Shown piece after piece: positions 24,419 through 33,373 of a DNA stretch of 36,122 bases. The DNA is from Paenibacillus campinasensis. Its GTDB lineage: Bacteria; Bacillota; Bacilli; Paenibacillales; Paenibacillaceae. The DNA is taken from contig NZ_NPBY01000066.1 of NCBI RefSeq assembly GCF_002272015.1, positions 1 through 36,122 of the forward strand. The letters are read 5' to 3'. Position 1 is the stretch's first letter, and each line of letters starts with the position of its first letter. The notes below the pieces were generated by a model. It was not told the origin of the DNA, did not search any database, and saw only the letters and a program-made list of their open reading frames with translations. The position numbers and the translations under genes are program-made.

Positions 24419-24488
24419 GGGCGGCAATGGACGGTCAGGGCGGCAGCTCTGGCGCCTGGTTGCCCCCCTTCTGCATCGCGAGCCGCCC
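24419..24488 (+). other. Intercistronic GC-rich inverted repeat
   Basis: GGGCGGC occurs at 24419-24425 and 24438-24444, and the complement GCCGCCC at 24482-24488, in the 126-bp gap between the binding-protein and permease genes. An mRNA stem here could protect the upstream message so the receptor is made in excess over the permeases. There is no U-run, so it is unlikely to be a full terminator. Confidence 0.3.
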
Positions 24489-24504
24489 GGTTAGGAGTGG
24501 AGTG

Positions 24505-25392
24505 ATGAAGCACCGCGAGCGCAATCTATTCATTACGGCCTGTACGCTGCCGGCCTTGATCCTGTTTGCCGTATTCGCCTTGTACCCGTTTGGCAAAGCG
24601 TTTGTGATGGCTTTTTATGACTGGAGCGGCCTTAGCGAGCATGCCCGTTATATCGGACTGAACAATTTCAAGACGCTGTGGCAGGACGATATCGTCTGGA
24701 AGGCGCTGGTGAACAATCTGTTCTTGCTGCTGGTTGTTCCGGTGCTGACCATGGGGGCCTCGATGCTCTTTGCGGCTTTGCTGACACAGCGAAAGATCAA
24801 GGGGAAGAAGCTGTACCGCACCGTGTTTTTCTTTCCGAACGTGCTGTCGATTGTTGTCATTTCCGTACTGTGGTCCTTTGTGTACCACCCGACCTTCGGC
24901 ATCCTGAATTCCTTTCTGGAGCTGATCGGGCTGGAGAGCTGGACGAGGGCCTGGCTCGGCGACAGCAGCACGGTGCTGTGGGCGATCGCGTTCCCGATGA
25001 TCTGGCAGTCGATCGGCTATTACATGATCATCTACATCGCCGCCATCGAGGGTGTGCCGACCGATATGTATGAGGCGGCCAGCATTGACGGGGCGTCGGC
25101 GTTTCGGCAATTTCGCAGCCTGACATTTCCGCTGATCTGGAATGTGGTGCGGGTGACGATTGTATTTTTCCTCATTGGCGTGTTTAACGGGAGCTTTGCC
25201 TTTATCAAGGTGATGACCAATGCCGGACCGAACCACGGGTCGGAGGTGCTGATGACGTATATGTATTCCCAGGCTTTCAACAACGGCAATTTCGGATATG
25301 CGATGGCCATCGGCGTATTTATGCTGCTGATTACGGTCGGCCTGGCCCTGATCAGCGAAAAACTTACGGAAAGGGATTCCGTTGAATACTAG
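24505..25392 (+). CDS. CUT1 sugar ABC transporter permease, UgpA/MsmF-like
   Basis: This is a 295-residue inner-membrane subunit with six predicted helices. The first helix is followed by the usual Y-P-F-G-K-A-F-V-M-A-F-Y-D-W-S-G segment. The EAA loop reads E-A-A-S-I-D-G-A-S-A-F-R-Q-F. The frame is open upstream to 24427, but the ATG at 24505 is 7 nt after TTAGGAG and starts at the short basic tail before helix 1. The stop lies 9 bp before the next permease start. Confidence 0.88.
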   Translation: MKHRERNLFITACTLPALILFAVFALYPFGKAFVMAFYDWSGLSEHARYIGLNNFKTLWQDDIVWKALVNNLFLLLVVPVLTMGASMLFAALLTQRKIKGKKLYRTVFFFPNVLSIVVISVLWSFVYHPTFGILNSFLELIGLESWTRAWLGDSSTVLWAIAFPMIWQSIGYYMIIYIAAIEGVPTDMYEAASIDGASAFRQFRSLTFPLIWNVVRVTIVFFLIGVFNGSFAFIKVMTNAGPNHGSEVLMTYMYSQAFNNGNFGYAMAIGVFMLLITVGLALISEKLTERDSVEY

Positions 25393-25401
25393 GTGATTCA
25401 T

Positions 25402-26247
25402 ATGACAACGAACGCGATTGCAGCCAAAGGCTGGCGTATTCTCACCACGCTGCTGCTGGCGCTGTATACCATTGTCGTCGTGTATCCGCTCGTGTGGACG
25501 GTATATTCGTCCTTCAAAACGACGGAGGAGTTCTATGCCAGTCCCTTCGCTTTGCCGCAGGGTCTGAGTCTGGACAATTATGTGAACGCGCTGGCGCGGT
25601 CGCGGATGGCGGAGTATTTTGTCAATTCGGTTGTGGTGACTGTGCTGGCGCTTATCCTGTGCAATGCGGCGGGATTCGCCGCAGCTTATGTGATGACAAG
25701 GTATCGGTTCCGCTTTCTCGCCGTGATCAAAAGATTCTACATCGCCGGCCTGTTCTTCCCGGCCGCATTCAGCATTGTGCCGCTGTTTATGCTGCTGAAC
25801 CAGATGCATCTGCTCGATTCGATCGCCGGGCTCAGCATCGTATATGCGGTCAGTGCGATTCCGTTCACGATTTATCTGCTGTCCGGCTTTCTGGCCAGCA
25901 TTCCGAAGGACTATGAGGAGTCGGCTACGATCGACGGCTGCTCGCTGTTCGGTGTACTGATCCGGATCATTGCGCCGATGGCGAAGCCGGGGATCATTAC
26001 GATTACGATTTTTAATGTGATGGGCTTCTGGAACGAATATATTTACGCCCTGTCCTTCATCTCCTCGGAGGGCAAGCGCACCCTGACGCTGGGGCTGGCT
26101 TATCTGATGGAGGTGCAGCGCTACGCGACCGACTGGGGCGCGCTGTTCGCCGGGCTGGTGCTGGTCATGGTTCCTACGCTGCTCATCTATGCGCTGCTGC
26201 AAAACCGCATCACCGCCGGACTCAATATGGGCGGACTGAAAGGGTAA
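25402..26247 (+). CDS. CUT1 sugar ABC transporter permease, UgpE/MsmG-like
   Basis: This is the second permease of the importer, 281 residues with six predicted helices. It contains V-Y-P-L-V-W-T-V-Y-S-S-F-K-T after helix 1 and the EAA-type loop E-E-S-A-T-I-D-G-C-S-L-F, and ends N-R-I-T-A-G-L-N-M-G-G-L-K-G. ATG 25402 has AGGTGA five bases upstream; a GTG at 25393 is an in-frame alternative. As with the first transporter, no ATPase gene is present. Confidence 0.88.
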   Translation: MTTNAIAAKGWRILTTLLLALYTIVVVYPLVWTVYSSFKTTEEFYASPFALPQGLSLDNYVNALARSRMAEYFVNSVVVTVLALILCNAAGFAAAYVMTRYRFRFLAVIKRFYIAGLFFPAAFSIVPLFMLLNQMHLLDSIAGLSIVYAVSAIPFTIYLLSGFLASIPKDYEESATIDGCSLFGVLIRIIAPMAKPGIITITIFNVMGFWNEYIYALSFISSEGKRTLTLGLAYLMEVQRYATDWGALFAGLVLVMVPTLLIYALLQNRITAGLNMGGLKG

Positions 26248-26288
26248 GGAAGGCTTGATCATCTAATCGCAGAAGGGAGAGATCGCTT

Positions 26289-27509
26289 ATGACGCGTGCG
26301 AAACAGACGAGGGAGCACAGCGGTGCGCCGAGCAGCGGGCTTGCCGGGGGCAGGATGGAGGCCGAAGTCCGGGCTCAGGCCGGACGCACCCCGATTCGGG
26401 ACCGCACACCGCTTCATAGCGGCACTCCGATTCGGGGCCGGAGGCCGATCTTGGGCAAGGGCGCTTTATGGGGCGCCCTGCTGTTGATCGTTCTCGCGGC
26501 TTCGGCCGGGCTCAGCCTGACCTTGTCGGCGTCCCGGGATGAACACCGGGCAGTGGCCACGGTGAACGGTGAGCCGATTGCCGAGGGCGAGGTGGAAGCC
26601 CTGATGGAGCGGCTGAAGCCGGAGGTGCGGAATTACTTCAGCCGGCAGGGGCTGAAGGTGGATTCGGCGGCGTTCTGGGAGCAGGAGCATCGCGGGGAGC
26701 AGCCGATCCAGGTGCTGCGGGCGCGGGCGATGGAGGAGGCGGTCCGCCGGAAGCTGGAGACGGTGCTGGCGAAACAATATGGGCTGATCGGCTTCACGAC
26801 CTATGCGGAGCTGCAGCAGGCCCACCAGCAGGAGAACGAACGCCGCAAGGAGGCGGTGGCGCGCGGGGAGGTTATCTACGGCCCGGTAACCTATAGCGAA
26901 ATCGAGTATGCCAATTACTTGATCAGCAATGTGCGCATCCGGCTGAAATCGGAGATGAGCAAATCGCCGGACGATCCGCTCTATGTAAGTGATGGCGAAG
27001 CGGAGGCGAGCTACCTCTCCCATCAGGCGCAGTGGGATGCCACGTCCGAATCGTTAACGATCCGCATCATTTCGGTGCCGTACCATACGGCAGAGGAGCG
27101 GGCGTCGTCCTACGAGACAGCGCTTAGCGCGGCAGAGGAGCTGGAGCAGGGGATCAGCTTCGAGGAAGTATCGCGCAAATACAACCGCGAAGGCGAGATA
27201 TTGACCCGGCGTTTCACCCCGGATACCTACAAGGAGGATATTCGGGCTTCCTATAACCTGCTGACCGCCGCCCAGGGGCTGGATCGGGGGCAATACAGCC
27301 CGGAGCCGGTGGAAAGCGGCGGCAGCTGGAACATTGTGCAGTTGACCGACAGAAGCAGTGAAGGGGGGGATGACCGCCAGCGCAGGCTTGATTCTGTCCG
27401 AAGGAGCGTTATTGATGAGAAGTATGAAGCTTACGTAGAGGAACTCATGCACACGGCAACGGTTGAAATTCGGGATGAACGCTATGAAAACGCATGGAAG
27501 GGAGAATGA
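26289..27509 (+). CDS. Membrane-anchored PrsA/SurA-like foldase
   Basis: This is a 406-residue protein with an unusual cytoplasmic Arg/Pro-rich N-terminus (1-56) in which T-P-I-R occurs twice, one transmembrane segment (about 58-80), and an extracytoplasmic part beginning A-T-V-N-G-E-P-I-A-E-G-E-V, the typical SurA/PrsA N-terminal chaperone opening. A parvulin-like region may lie around 240-370 (I-S-F-E-E-V-S-R-K-Y-N-R-E-G-E), but its catalytic residues are not clearly conserved, so peptidyl-prolyl isomerase activity is uncertain. It lies between the permeases and the secreted beta-helix gene, and overlaps the latter by 4 bp. It probably assists folding of that exported protein. The ribosome-binding site is AAGGGAG. 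Confidence 0.7.
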   Translation: MTRAKQTREHSGAPSSGLAGGRMEAEVRAQAGRTPIRDRTPLHSGTPIRGRRPILGKGALWGALLLIVLAASAGLSLTLSASRDEHRAVATVNGEPIAEGEVEALMERLKPEVRNYFSRQGLKVDSAAFWEQEHRGEQPIQVLRARAMEEAVRRKLETVLAKQYGLIGFTTYAELQQAHQQENERRKEAVARGEVIYGPVTYSEIEYANYLISNVRIRLKSEMSKSPDDPLYVSDGEAEASYLSHQAQWDATSESLTIRIISVPYHTAEERASSYETALSAAEELEQGISFEEVSRKYNREGEILTRRFTPDTYKEDIRASYNLLTAAQGLDRGQYSPEPVESGGSWNIVQLTDRSSEGGDDRQRRLDSVRRSVIDEKYEAYVEELMHTATVEIRDERYENAWKGE

Positions 27510-30031
27510 GACGATTGAGAAAATGGCTCTGTTATATCTTAATGATCATCCTTGTGTCTACGTCCACCGCCGCCTTCGGCCCGGTGGGGGCCACCTATGC
27601 CGAGGAGGGTCCGCCTGCGGTGAAGGATGAAGTGAACACGATCGGTACCGATTATTATGTGGACGCCACCGGCGGGGACGACAGTCATGACGGAACATCT
27701 CCGGCGCGGGCATGGCGCTCGTTCGAGCCGGTCAATGCCAAGACGTTTGGGCCGGGAGACCGCATCCTGCTGAAGGCCGGCGAGGTGTGGGAGAATCAGC
27801 AGCTGTGGCCGAAGGGCAGCGGAGCGGAAGGCGCGCCGATTATCATTGATATGTACGGCGATCCGGAGCTTGGCAAGCCGTACATTGCGATCAACGGCAA
27901 CGTGCCGACACCGGTCTACCTGGAGGGCACCACCTGGAAGAAGGATTATGACAAGGTGGGACGCACGGGAGCCGTCGTGCTGATGAATCAGCAGTATTAC
28001 GAAATTCGCAATCTGGAAATTTCCAATGATGATGATTTTGAGCATGATATTAACGTGCCGGGAACGGAGCGGCAGGTGGTGCGGGACGGGATCAGCATTT
28101 CCATCCATGCGGACTTGCTGAAAGACGGGGACGACAAGGTGATGAACTATTTTCGGATCTCGGATAACTACATCCATGATATTGACGGGGTGACGACCTG
28201 GCAGCGCATGCATTATGGCGGGATCAACTTTCAGGTGTTCGGGTCCAAGCCCTACACAGCGTATGAGGATGATGCGTACTATTTTCAGGATGTGAGAATC
28301 GAGAATAACCATTTCTACAAAACAGAGCTGCATGCCATTCAGTTCGCCTTCAACTGGTTCGATGACCTTGGCAATTGGGAGCAGGACTGGATCTGGAGCA
28401 AAAACATGTACAGCCGCGACGTCTACATCGGGCACAACTATGCGGAAAGCATCGGCCAAGGGGCGATCCAGCTCGCCAACACCAAGAACATGACGGTGGA
28501 GTACAACGTCGTGAACGGATTTCTGCAGCGGTATGACTCGATATCAGCTGGCCTGTACGCCTGGTGCAGCCAGGATGTCGTGCATCAGTTCAACGAAGTG
28601 TACGGCGGCACCTCGGCATTCTATGACGGGACGGCGTTTGACTTCGAGTTCACGAGCCGCAACGTGGTGTATCAATATAATTACACCCATGACAATCCGG
28701 CTGGCTGGATGGCCTACATGGGACGGGCGGCCGGCAATGTCGCCAGATACAACCTGAGTGTCAACGATAACGGGGTGCTGATCAAGAATCAGCTGCATGT
28801 GAACTGGACCCCGGCTTATTTTGTGAATAACGTGTTTGTGTATGACGGGGCGATTGCGGAAGTGCATGATGAAGAGATCAAATCGCCGATGTATTTCTAT
28901 AACAACATCTTCTATAACTACAATACGGAGACGCCGACCACCTGGGCGCGCAGAGTTTCCGGCGGCATCCCGGGCACGCAGAACATGATCTTCCAGAACA
29001 ATGCGATCTATGAAGCGAGCGGCCTTCGCGGGGAGCATGAGCCGGTGGATCTGTACAAAATCACGGATGATCCGCAATTCGTGGGTGATCCGACCCAGTA
29101 TGGCACAGGCTTGTACGAGGGTACGCAGAACTTCAAGCTGAAGGAAACGTCCCCGCTTATCAATCAAGGGCGGTATGTTCCGCAGGTCGGGACGGTCGAT
29201 TATTACGGCAATCCGAACTATCGCGATGGCGGCATCGATATCGGGATTCACGAGGTGCAGATCGGCAGCTACGCGGCTCCGGAAGACCGGGTCGTGTATG
29301 ATTATCAGCCGCAGCTCAGCTATGCCCGGCCGGACAATCTGCTGTTAAGCCTGAATGCGGAGGATGTGTCGGTGTCGCATGAGGCGACTGGGCAGGACAA
29401 AAAGTTACTGATTGACGGGGATCTGGACACGAGATGGCAGACGTCAGACCGGGTGCCGACGGTCGAGTCGCCGACCTCGATCACCTTCGATTTAGGCTCG
29501 CCTCAGACGTTTGGCCGCTTCGTGATTCGCCAGCAGGAGCCGCGAATTGGCGATTATGAGCTGCAGTATTCCGCAGACGGCAATGCGTGGACAACGGTGA
29601 GAACCGGGACGCTCGTGAATATCCGGGATTATGTGCTTGACTTCGACAATGTGAAGGGACGGTACTTCCGCCTGAACGTGACGTCGGCCCGCGCTCGGGG
29701 CTCGCTTCCGTTCAACGAGGTGGAGCTGTATGACCGGACGCCGATGGCGCCGCGCCTCGATATCACGAAGCTGGAATATTCCAAGAGCGCCCTGGACCGG
29801 AATACGTCCACGAAGGTGTTCCTGGAGAAGAACGGGAATGAATTTACAGGCATTAAATACAAGGGCGCCGATCTCCGGGAAGGGGTAGACTACACGGTGA
29901 ACAATGTGCGGATTGATCTGACCCGGAGCTTCCTGGACAGCCTGAAGAACGGCAATCATGTGCTGCATTTTGAATTCAAACCGGACAAAGGCAAGCGATC
30001 GGTTCCGCTGAAGGTGGACATCCGGAATTAA
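27506..30031 (+). CDS. Secreted right-handed beta-helix protein with F5/8-type and X2-like modules
   Basis: This is an 841-residue exported protein, probably polysaccharide-active. A signal peptide (about 1-35) precedes a parallel beta-helix domain (about 45-600) that starts Y-Y-V-D-A-T-G-G-D-D-S-H-D-G-T and continues with many N-rich turns (I-E-N-N-H-F-Y, I-G-H-N-Y-A, V-E-Y-N-V-V). Next come a discoidin/F5/8-type C module (about 610-740; D-G-D-L-D-T-R-W-Q-T, F-D-L-G, Y-E-L-Q-Y-S-A-D-G) and an X2-like module at the C-terminus (about 750-841). The fold is shared by polysaccharide lyases and some glycosidases; no catalytic set could be assigned, so the reaction is unknown. ATG 27506 overlaps the upstream stop as ATGA. 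ATG 27494 and TTG 27515, which has the best distance from GGAAGGGAG, are alternatives. Confidence 0.8.
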   Translation: MRRLRKWLCYILMIILVSTSTAAFGPVGATYAEEGPPAVKDEVNTIGTDYYVDATGGDDSHDGTSPARAWRSFEPVNAKTFGPGDRILLKAGEVWENQQLWPKGSGAEGAPIIIDMYGDPELGKPYIAINGNVPTPVYLEGTTWKKDYDKVGRTGAVVLMNQQYYEIRNLEISNDDDFEHDINVPGTERQVVRDGISISIHADLLKDGDDKVMNYFRISDNYIHDIDGVTTWQRMHYGGINFQVFGSKPYTAYEDDAYYFQDVRIENNHFYKTELHAIQFAFNWFDDLGNWEQDWIWSKNMYSRDVYIGHNYAESIGQGAIQLANTKNMTVEYNVVNGFLQRYDSISAGLYAWCSQDVVHQFNEVYGGTSAFYDGTAFDFEFTSRNVVYQYNYTHDNPAGWMAYMGRAAGNVARYNLSVNDNGVLIKNQLHVNWTPAYFVNNVFVYDGAIAEVHDEEIKSPMYFYNNIFYNYNTETPTTWARRVSGGIPGTQNMIFQNNAIYEASGLRGEHEPVDLYKITDDPQFVGDPTQYGTGLYEGTQNFKLKETSPLINQGRYVPQVGTVDYYGNPNYRDGGIDIGIHEVQIGSYAAPEDRVVYDYQPQLSYARPDNLLLSLNAEDVSVSHEATGQDKKLLIDGDLDTRWQTSDRVPTVESPTSITFDLGSPQTFGRFVIRQQEPRIGDYELQYSADGNAWTTVRTGTLVNIRDYVLDFDNVKGRYFRLNVTSARARGSLPFNEVELYDRTPMAPRLDITKLEYSKSALDRNTSTKVFLEKNGNEFTGIKYKGADLREGVDYTVNNVRIDLTRSFLDSLKNGNHVLHFEFKPDKGKRSVPLKVDIRN

Positions 30032-30061
30032 GGGTTCCGCTCTTCTATCATAAGGACGCTA

Positions 30062-30096
30062 AGAACAGCGCGCACCTTCGAGGTGTGCGCTGTTCT
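30062..30096 (+). terminator. Long hairpin after the beta-helix gene
   Basis: A 16-bp stem (30062-30077 with 30081-30096, one G-T pair) closes over a 3-nt loop, 31 bp after the stop codon. The U-tract is missing, but the position and stability support an operon-end structure. Confidence 0.7.
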
Positions 30097-30266
30097 GTGT
30101 ATCGTGGTGGGGTACTCTTAGGCTATCCGGCAATGATCTGGCGGGAATATGCCAGAAAGGGCGAGAAATTTTCATGAAAAGTGTTACAATGGTAGGAAAG
30201 AACGATTCAAGGCTGCAACATGGCTTCATGCATACATGGCGGCGAAGTGGAGTGTGATCAGGAGAA

Positions 30267-31535
30267 ATGGAAGAAACCTATACATCAAGAAGGCTAGTCA
30301 GCATGGAAGACATCGTGCGCGCCCATCACGTCCTTCGCGAAGTGATTGTGCGGACGCCGCTTCAGAGAGATGCCGTGCTGTCGGCCAAGTATGATTGTGA
30401 CGTATATTTGAAGCGCGAGGATTTGCAGGTTGTTCGCTCCTTCAAGATTCGAGGGGCCTACAATATGATCCGCAGCTTGTCCGAGCAGGAGCGGGAGGCG
30501 GGCATCGTGTGTGCCAGTGCGGGGAATCATGCCCAAGGCGTGGCCTTTTCCTGCAATGCGCTGGAGATCAAGGGCAAAATCTACATGCCGAGCACAACCC
30601 CGAACCAGAAGGTGAAGATGGTCAAGCGTTTTGGCGGCGGTTATGTCGAGGTCATTCTGATCGGGGACACGTTTGATGATGCCTACCATGAAGCGATGAA
30701 AGCGTGCAATGAACACGGGATGACCTTCATTCATCCGTTTGATGAAGCGAAGATCATTGCGGGCAACGGCACCATTGGCATGGAGATCATGGAGGATATG
30801 GACACGCCGGCGGATTATATGTTTGTGACGATTGGCGGAGGCGGGCTTGCGGCTGGAGTCGCTACGTATGTGAAAACAGTCAGTCCCTCAACGAAGCTGA
30901 TCGGCGTCGAGCCGTCCGGTGCGGCTTCCATGATGGAGGCGCTCAAGCAGGGGGAAGTGGTGACGATGGACGAAATCGACAAGTTCGTCGATGGCGCCGC
31001 CGTCAAGCGTGTCGGCCAGCTGACCTATGACATCTGCAGCGGGCTGCTGGATAATATCGTGACGGTCCCGGAAGGTAAGGCGTGCACAACCATTCTGGAG
31101 CTGTATAACGAAAATGCCATCGTTGTGGAACCGGCCGGCTCGCTGGCGGTGGCGGCGCTTGACCTGAACCGGGAGCTGATTCGAGGGAAGAAGGTCGTCT
31201 GCATTATCAGCGGCGGCAACAACGATATCGACCGGATGCAGGAGATCAAGGAGCGGTCCCTGATCTATGAAGGATTGAAGCATTACTTCATGATCAACTT
31301 TCCGCAGCGTGCGGGGGCACTCCGCGAGTTTCTGGAGGAAGTGCTTGGGCCCGATGATGACATCGCCCGCTTCGAATATACGAAGAAGCACAACAAGGAG
31401 AACGGCCCGGCCCTTGTCGGCATCGAGCTGCTTCGCCCGGAGGATTACGAGCCGCTGATCGAGCGCATGCAGCGCAAGGGCATTCAATATACGGAACTGA
31501 ACAAGAATATGAATCTGTTCAATCTGCTCATCTGA
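30267..31535 (+). CDS. ilvA: Threonine dehydratase (threonine ammonia-lyase), biosynthetic
   Basis: This PLP enzyme converts L-threonine to 2-oxobutanoate and ammonia, the first committed step of isoleucine synthesis, in the cytoplasm. The 422-residue length equals the B. subtilis enzyme, and the match extends along the whole chain. PLP-binding Lys60 lies in R-S-F-K-I-R-G-A-Y, with substrate loop S-A-G-N-H-A-Q-G and phosphate loop G-G-G-G-L. The C-terminal regulatory ACT-like domain starts near L-K-H-Y-F-M-I-N-F-P-Q-R-A-G-A-L-R-E-F and ends N-L-F-N-L-L-I. There is one such domain, as in Gram-positive IlvA, so isoleucine feedback is likely. AGGAG lies close to the ATG, and family alignment supports this start. 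The gene is monocistronic, with a TACAAT box at 30185-30190 but no clear -35. Confidence 0.95.
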   Translation: MEETYTSRRLVSMEDIVRAHHVLREVIVRTPLQRDAVLSAKYDCDVYLKREDLQVVRSFKIRGAYNMIRSLSEQEREAGIVCASAGNHAQGVAFSCNALEIKGKIYMPSTTPNQKVKMVKRFGGGYVEVILIGDTFDDAYHEAMKACNEHGMTFIHPFDEAKIIAGNGTIGMEIMEDMDTPADYMFVTIGGGGLAAGVATYVKTVSPSTKLIGVEPSGAASMMEALKQGEVVTMDEIDKFVDGAAVKRVGQLTYDICSGLLDNIVTVPEGKACTTILELYNENAIVVEPAGSLAVAALDLNRELIRGKKVVCIISGGNNDIDRMQEIKERSLIYEGLKHYFMINFPQRAGALREFLEEVLGPDDDIARFEYTKKHNKENGPALVGIELLRPEDYEPLIERMQRKGIQYTELNKNMNLFNLLI

Positions 31536-31577
31536 GGCGCGAGGTCTCCGATGCGGATTCAAGGAATTTCTTGAACG

Positions 31578-31632
31578 AAAAAAGAGCGATCCATCGCCCC
31601 CGGTTGTTTCCGGCGCGATAGATCGCTTTTTT
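31578..31632. terminator. Bidirectional terminator after ilvA
   Basis: AAAAAAGAGCGATC and GATCGCTTTTTT flank an inner ATCGC/GCGAT stem, giving a hairpin with an A-run on one side and a T-run on the other. It should stop transcription from ilvA and from the convergent gene ending at 31654. Confidence 0.88.
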
Positions 31633-31653
31633 ACGTATGAGTTGGTTTGCCGC

Positions 31654-32586
31654 TTAGCTGTTCGGTACCAGATCGGCCCGATACTTCCATACCTCTTGGG
31701 TCAGCTTTCCGTCATTGTCCTTCAGGATATCATACCAGCCCTTCAGCTTGGTCAGGAAGCTGCTGCCGGATAGTTCGCCGCTGACCGCCTTGCGGATCGC
31801 TTCCAGCGCTTCCGGATTGACGGTGTTGGAGGTGTACTGGAACAGCGGGGTGTTGTTATAGCCGTAGAACAGGCTGATCTCATTGAATTTCAGCATCTGT
31901 CTCACGTCTTTGGCACGGTTGGAGTTCGGATGGTTCTTCAGGAACACCTCCTGCGCAAGCGCGCGCTCAATGACCTCCGACCATGGGATGACCAGCGCTG
32001 CATCGCTCACGGCGACCTTCTCGGATTCCACCACCATGATGTCGATGTAATCCTGAATATCCTTGCTGATATAAGGCTTGTAGGGCAGCAAGGTTTTGTA
32101 GTCGATAATCGGGAACACAACCCCCTCGGCGGTATGAAGCCGATAGCCGCTATCCCTCAAATCCGCTAGCAGGCTGCGGAGGTTCGTGTCCTTGATTTTG
32201 CTGATGGTTGTATTGATCGGTTCCCCGTACTTGTACACTTTCATAATCGTTTCCTGGGTGCCGGGGGTGAACATCCTGTCGGTATATGCGCCAAGCTTTG
32301 CATTCATGGCATTCTCAAGCCTCAGCACAAGCAGGGTAGCCTGGTACTGGCTGACACTTCGAATATGCTTCGTAATATACGCTTTGGCGTAAGGAATGTC
32401 CTTCTCCTTCAGCAGCTTGACCGCTTTGTTATATACGGCCTTGGCATAAGCTGCTGCTTTGCTTGACGACGATGTCGTCTGATCTGTGGCGGATGCGGCT
32501 ATTGCAGCACCGGAAACAGCGAAAGTCTGAAAAGATAAGGCGAGTACAACAATCATGGCTGCTGCTGACATTTTTGATTTCATCAT
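31654..32586 (-). CDS. Secreted protein of unknown function
   Basis: This 310-residue protein has a signal peptide (about 1-30; I-V-V-L-A-L-S-F-Q-T-F-A, probable cleavage after A-x-A) and a Ser/Thr-rich linker. The remainder is mostly alpha-helical and hydrophilic, with no cysteine in the mature part, no sorting signal and no membrane segment. No known domain was recognised. The two adjacent ATG codons at 32586 and 32583 follow GGGAGTG. The upstream region on the minus strand has an inverted repeat at 32657-32680. Convergent to ilvA with a shared terminator. Confidence 0.75.
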   Translation of the reverse strand: MMKSKMSAAAMIVVLALSFQTFAVSGAAIAASATDQTTSSSSKAAAYAKAVYNKAVKLLKEKDIPYAKAYITKHIRSVSQYQATLLVLRLENAMNAKLGAYTDRMFTPGTQETIMKVYKYGEPINTTISKIKDTNLRSLLADLRDSGYRLHTAEGVVFPIIDYKTLLPYKPYISKDIQDYIDIMVVESEKVAVSDAALVIPWSEVIERALAQEVFLKNHPNSNRAKDVRQMLKFNEISLFYGYNNTPLFQYTSNTVNPEALEAIRKAVSGELSGSSFLTKLKGWYDILKDNDGKLTQEVWKYRADLVPNS

Positions 32587-32656
32587 GGAACACTCCCTAT
32601 TTTCCACATTTCCCCTATCTTAACATTATCTTAGCTTAAGAAGATGACAATGTGGG

Positions 32657-32680
32657 TGACAAAAGTTGAACTTTTTGTCA
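32657..32680. promoter_or_regulatory. Inverted repeat between two minus-strand genes
   Basis: TGACAAAAGTT and AACTTTTTGTCA face each other across one G (one extra T in the right arm). On the minus strand the element contains TTGTCA and precedes an AT-rich stretch leading to the gene at 32586. It may be an operator overlapping a -35 box. It lacks the U-run expected of a terminator. Confidence 0.35.
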
Positions 32681-32707
32681 TTCTGTCGGATGCAGTCATG
32701 CCATCGG

Positions 32708-33373
32708 TCAGGTTCTTCTGAACAGCAGTCTCGTGCCCAGAAGTCCGATCAGGAAGAGGAGCAGACTGGTTCCGGGATGAAGGCTCAGTACCGGGAGCCA
32801 TTGATCGAGCCAGAAGCCTATGGCAATAATGACGATTGCGATAACGGCATAGATGGCGATTCCGCGCACATGGACCGTCGGCTTGGTTTTGGGGTCGGTC
32901 TGAGCGCTGCTTTTTGTAAGTCCATTCATCACGAGATTGATCAGCACGGAAGCGCCCGCTGCCAGCAGGATCAGTGTCGAAATCGGAATTTGACGCGCTC
33001 GCTCAAGCGGACCGCCGATCCATAACGTCACAAAGCCGATCAAGGCATGAATGAGAAAAAACCACGTCAATGCGATCCAGGGAATCATGAGCTGGTATTG
33101 AAGCCGGGACATGCTCTTTCTCTCCGGGAGCTGCTGGGCGAGCTTGCGGCAATAGGCCTCCGGATCTTCCCCGAACACCTCTTCAGCTGTTTTGCCTTCA
33201 GCCTGCGCTTCAAGCAGCTGCTTGGCGATGTCCAGCAGAAGCGCCTCGCCCCTTGCTTCCTGCCCTCTTGTGGTGCGGATGTATACGACCATATCTGTAT
33301 AGTACGCCAGGTTGGAGGGCGTCATGGCTTCCTGAAGCTTGTTGTTTTCTTGTATCATCTGTCTTATGTTCAT
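32708..33373 (-). CDS. DUF1129-like integral membrane protein
   Basis: This is a 221-residue protein with a hydrophilic N-terminal part (about 1-90) and four predicted membrane helices (about 95-120, 130-150, 170-190, 195-215). The N-terminal pattern N-K-L-x-E-A-M-T-P-S-N-L-A-Y-Y-T-D-M-V-V-Y-I-R with a following E-V-F-G-E-D-P segment matches the DUF1129 (YhaP/YvbJ-like) type of Firmicute membrane protein as I remember it. Function is unknown. GGAGGAC precedes the ATG. It lies about 120 bp upstream of the secreted-protein gene on the same strand. Confidence 0.75.
   Translation of the reverse strand: MNIRQMIQENNKLQEAMTPSNLAYYTDMVVYIRTTRGQEARGEALLLDIAKQLLEAQAEGKTAEEVFGEDPEAYCRKLAQQLPERKSMSRLQYQLMIPWIALTWFFLIHALIGFVTLWIGGPLERARQIPISTLILLAAGASVLINLVMNGLTKSSAQTDPKTKPTVHVRGIAIYAVIAIVIIAIGFWLDQWLPVLSLHPGTSLLLFLIGLLGTRLLFRRT

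Noticed and set aside
23050..24513. A 487-codon open frame on the minus strand
   Set aside because: It mirrors the substrate-binding lipoprotein gene and has the same His/Arg-rich artefact composition.
24526..26262. A 578-codon open frame on the minus strand
   Set aside because: It is antisense to two clear permease genes, is very rich in His, Arg and Gln with no recognisable motif, and lacks a ribosome-binding site; GC-rich coding DNA often gives such mirror frames.
27539..28459. A 306-codon open frame on the minus strand
   Set aside because: It is antisense to the signal peptide and beta-helix domain of a convincing secreted protein.
30149..30394. An 81-codon open frame overlapping the 5' end of ilvA
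   Set aside because: It covers the -10 region and an out-of-frame part of ilvA; no ribosome-binding site or family resemblance.
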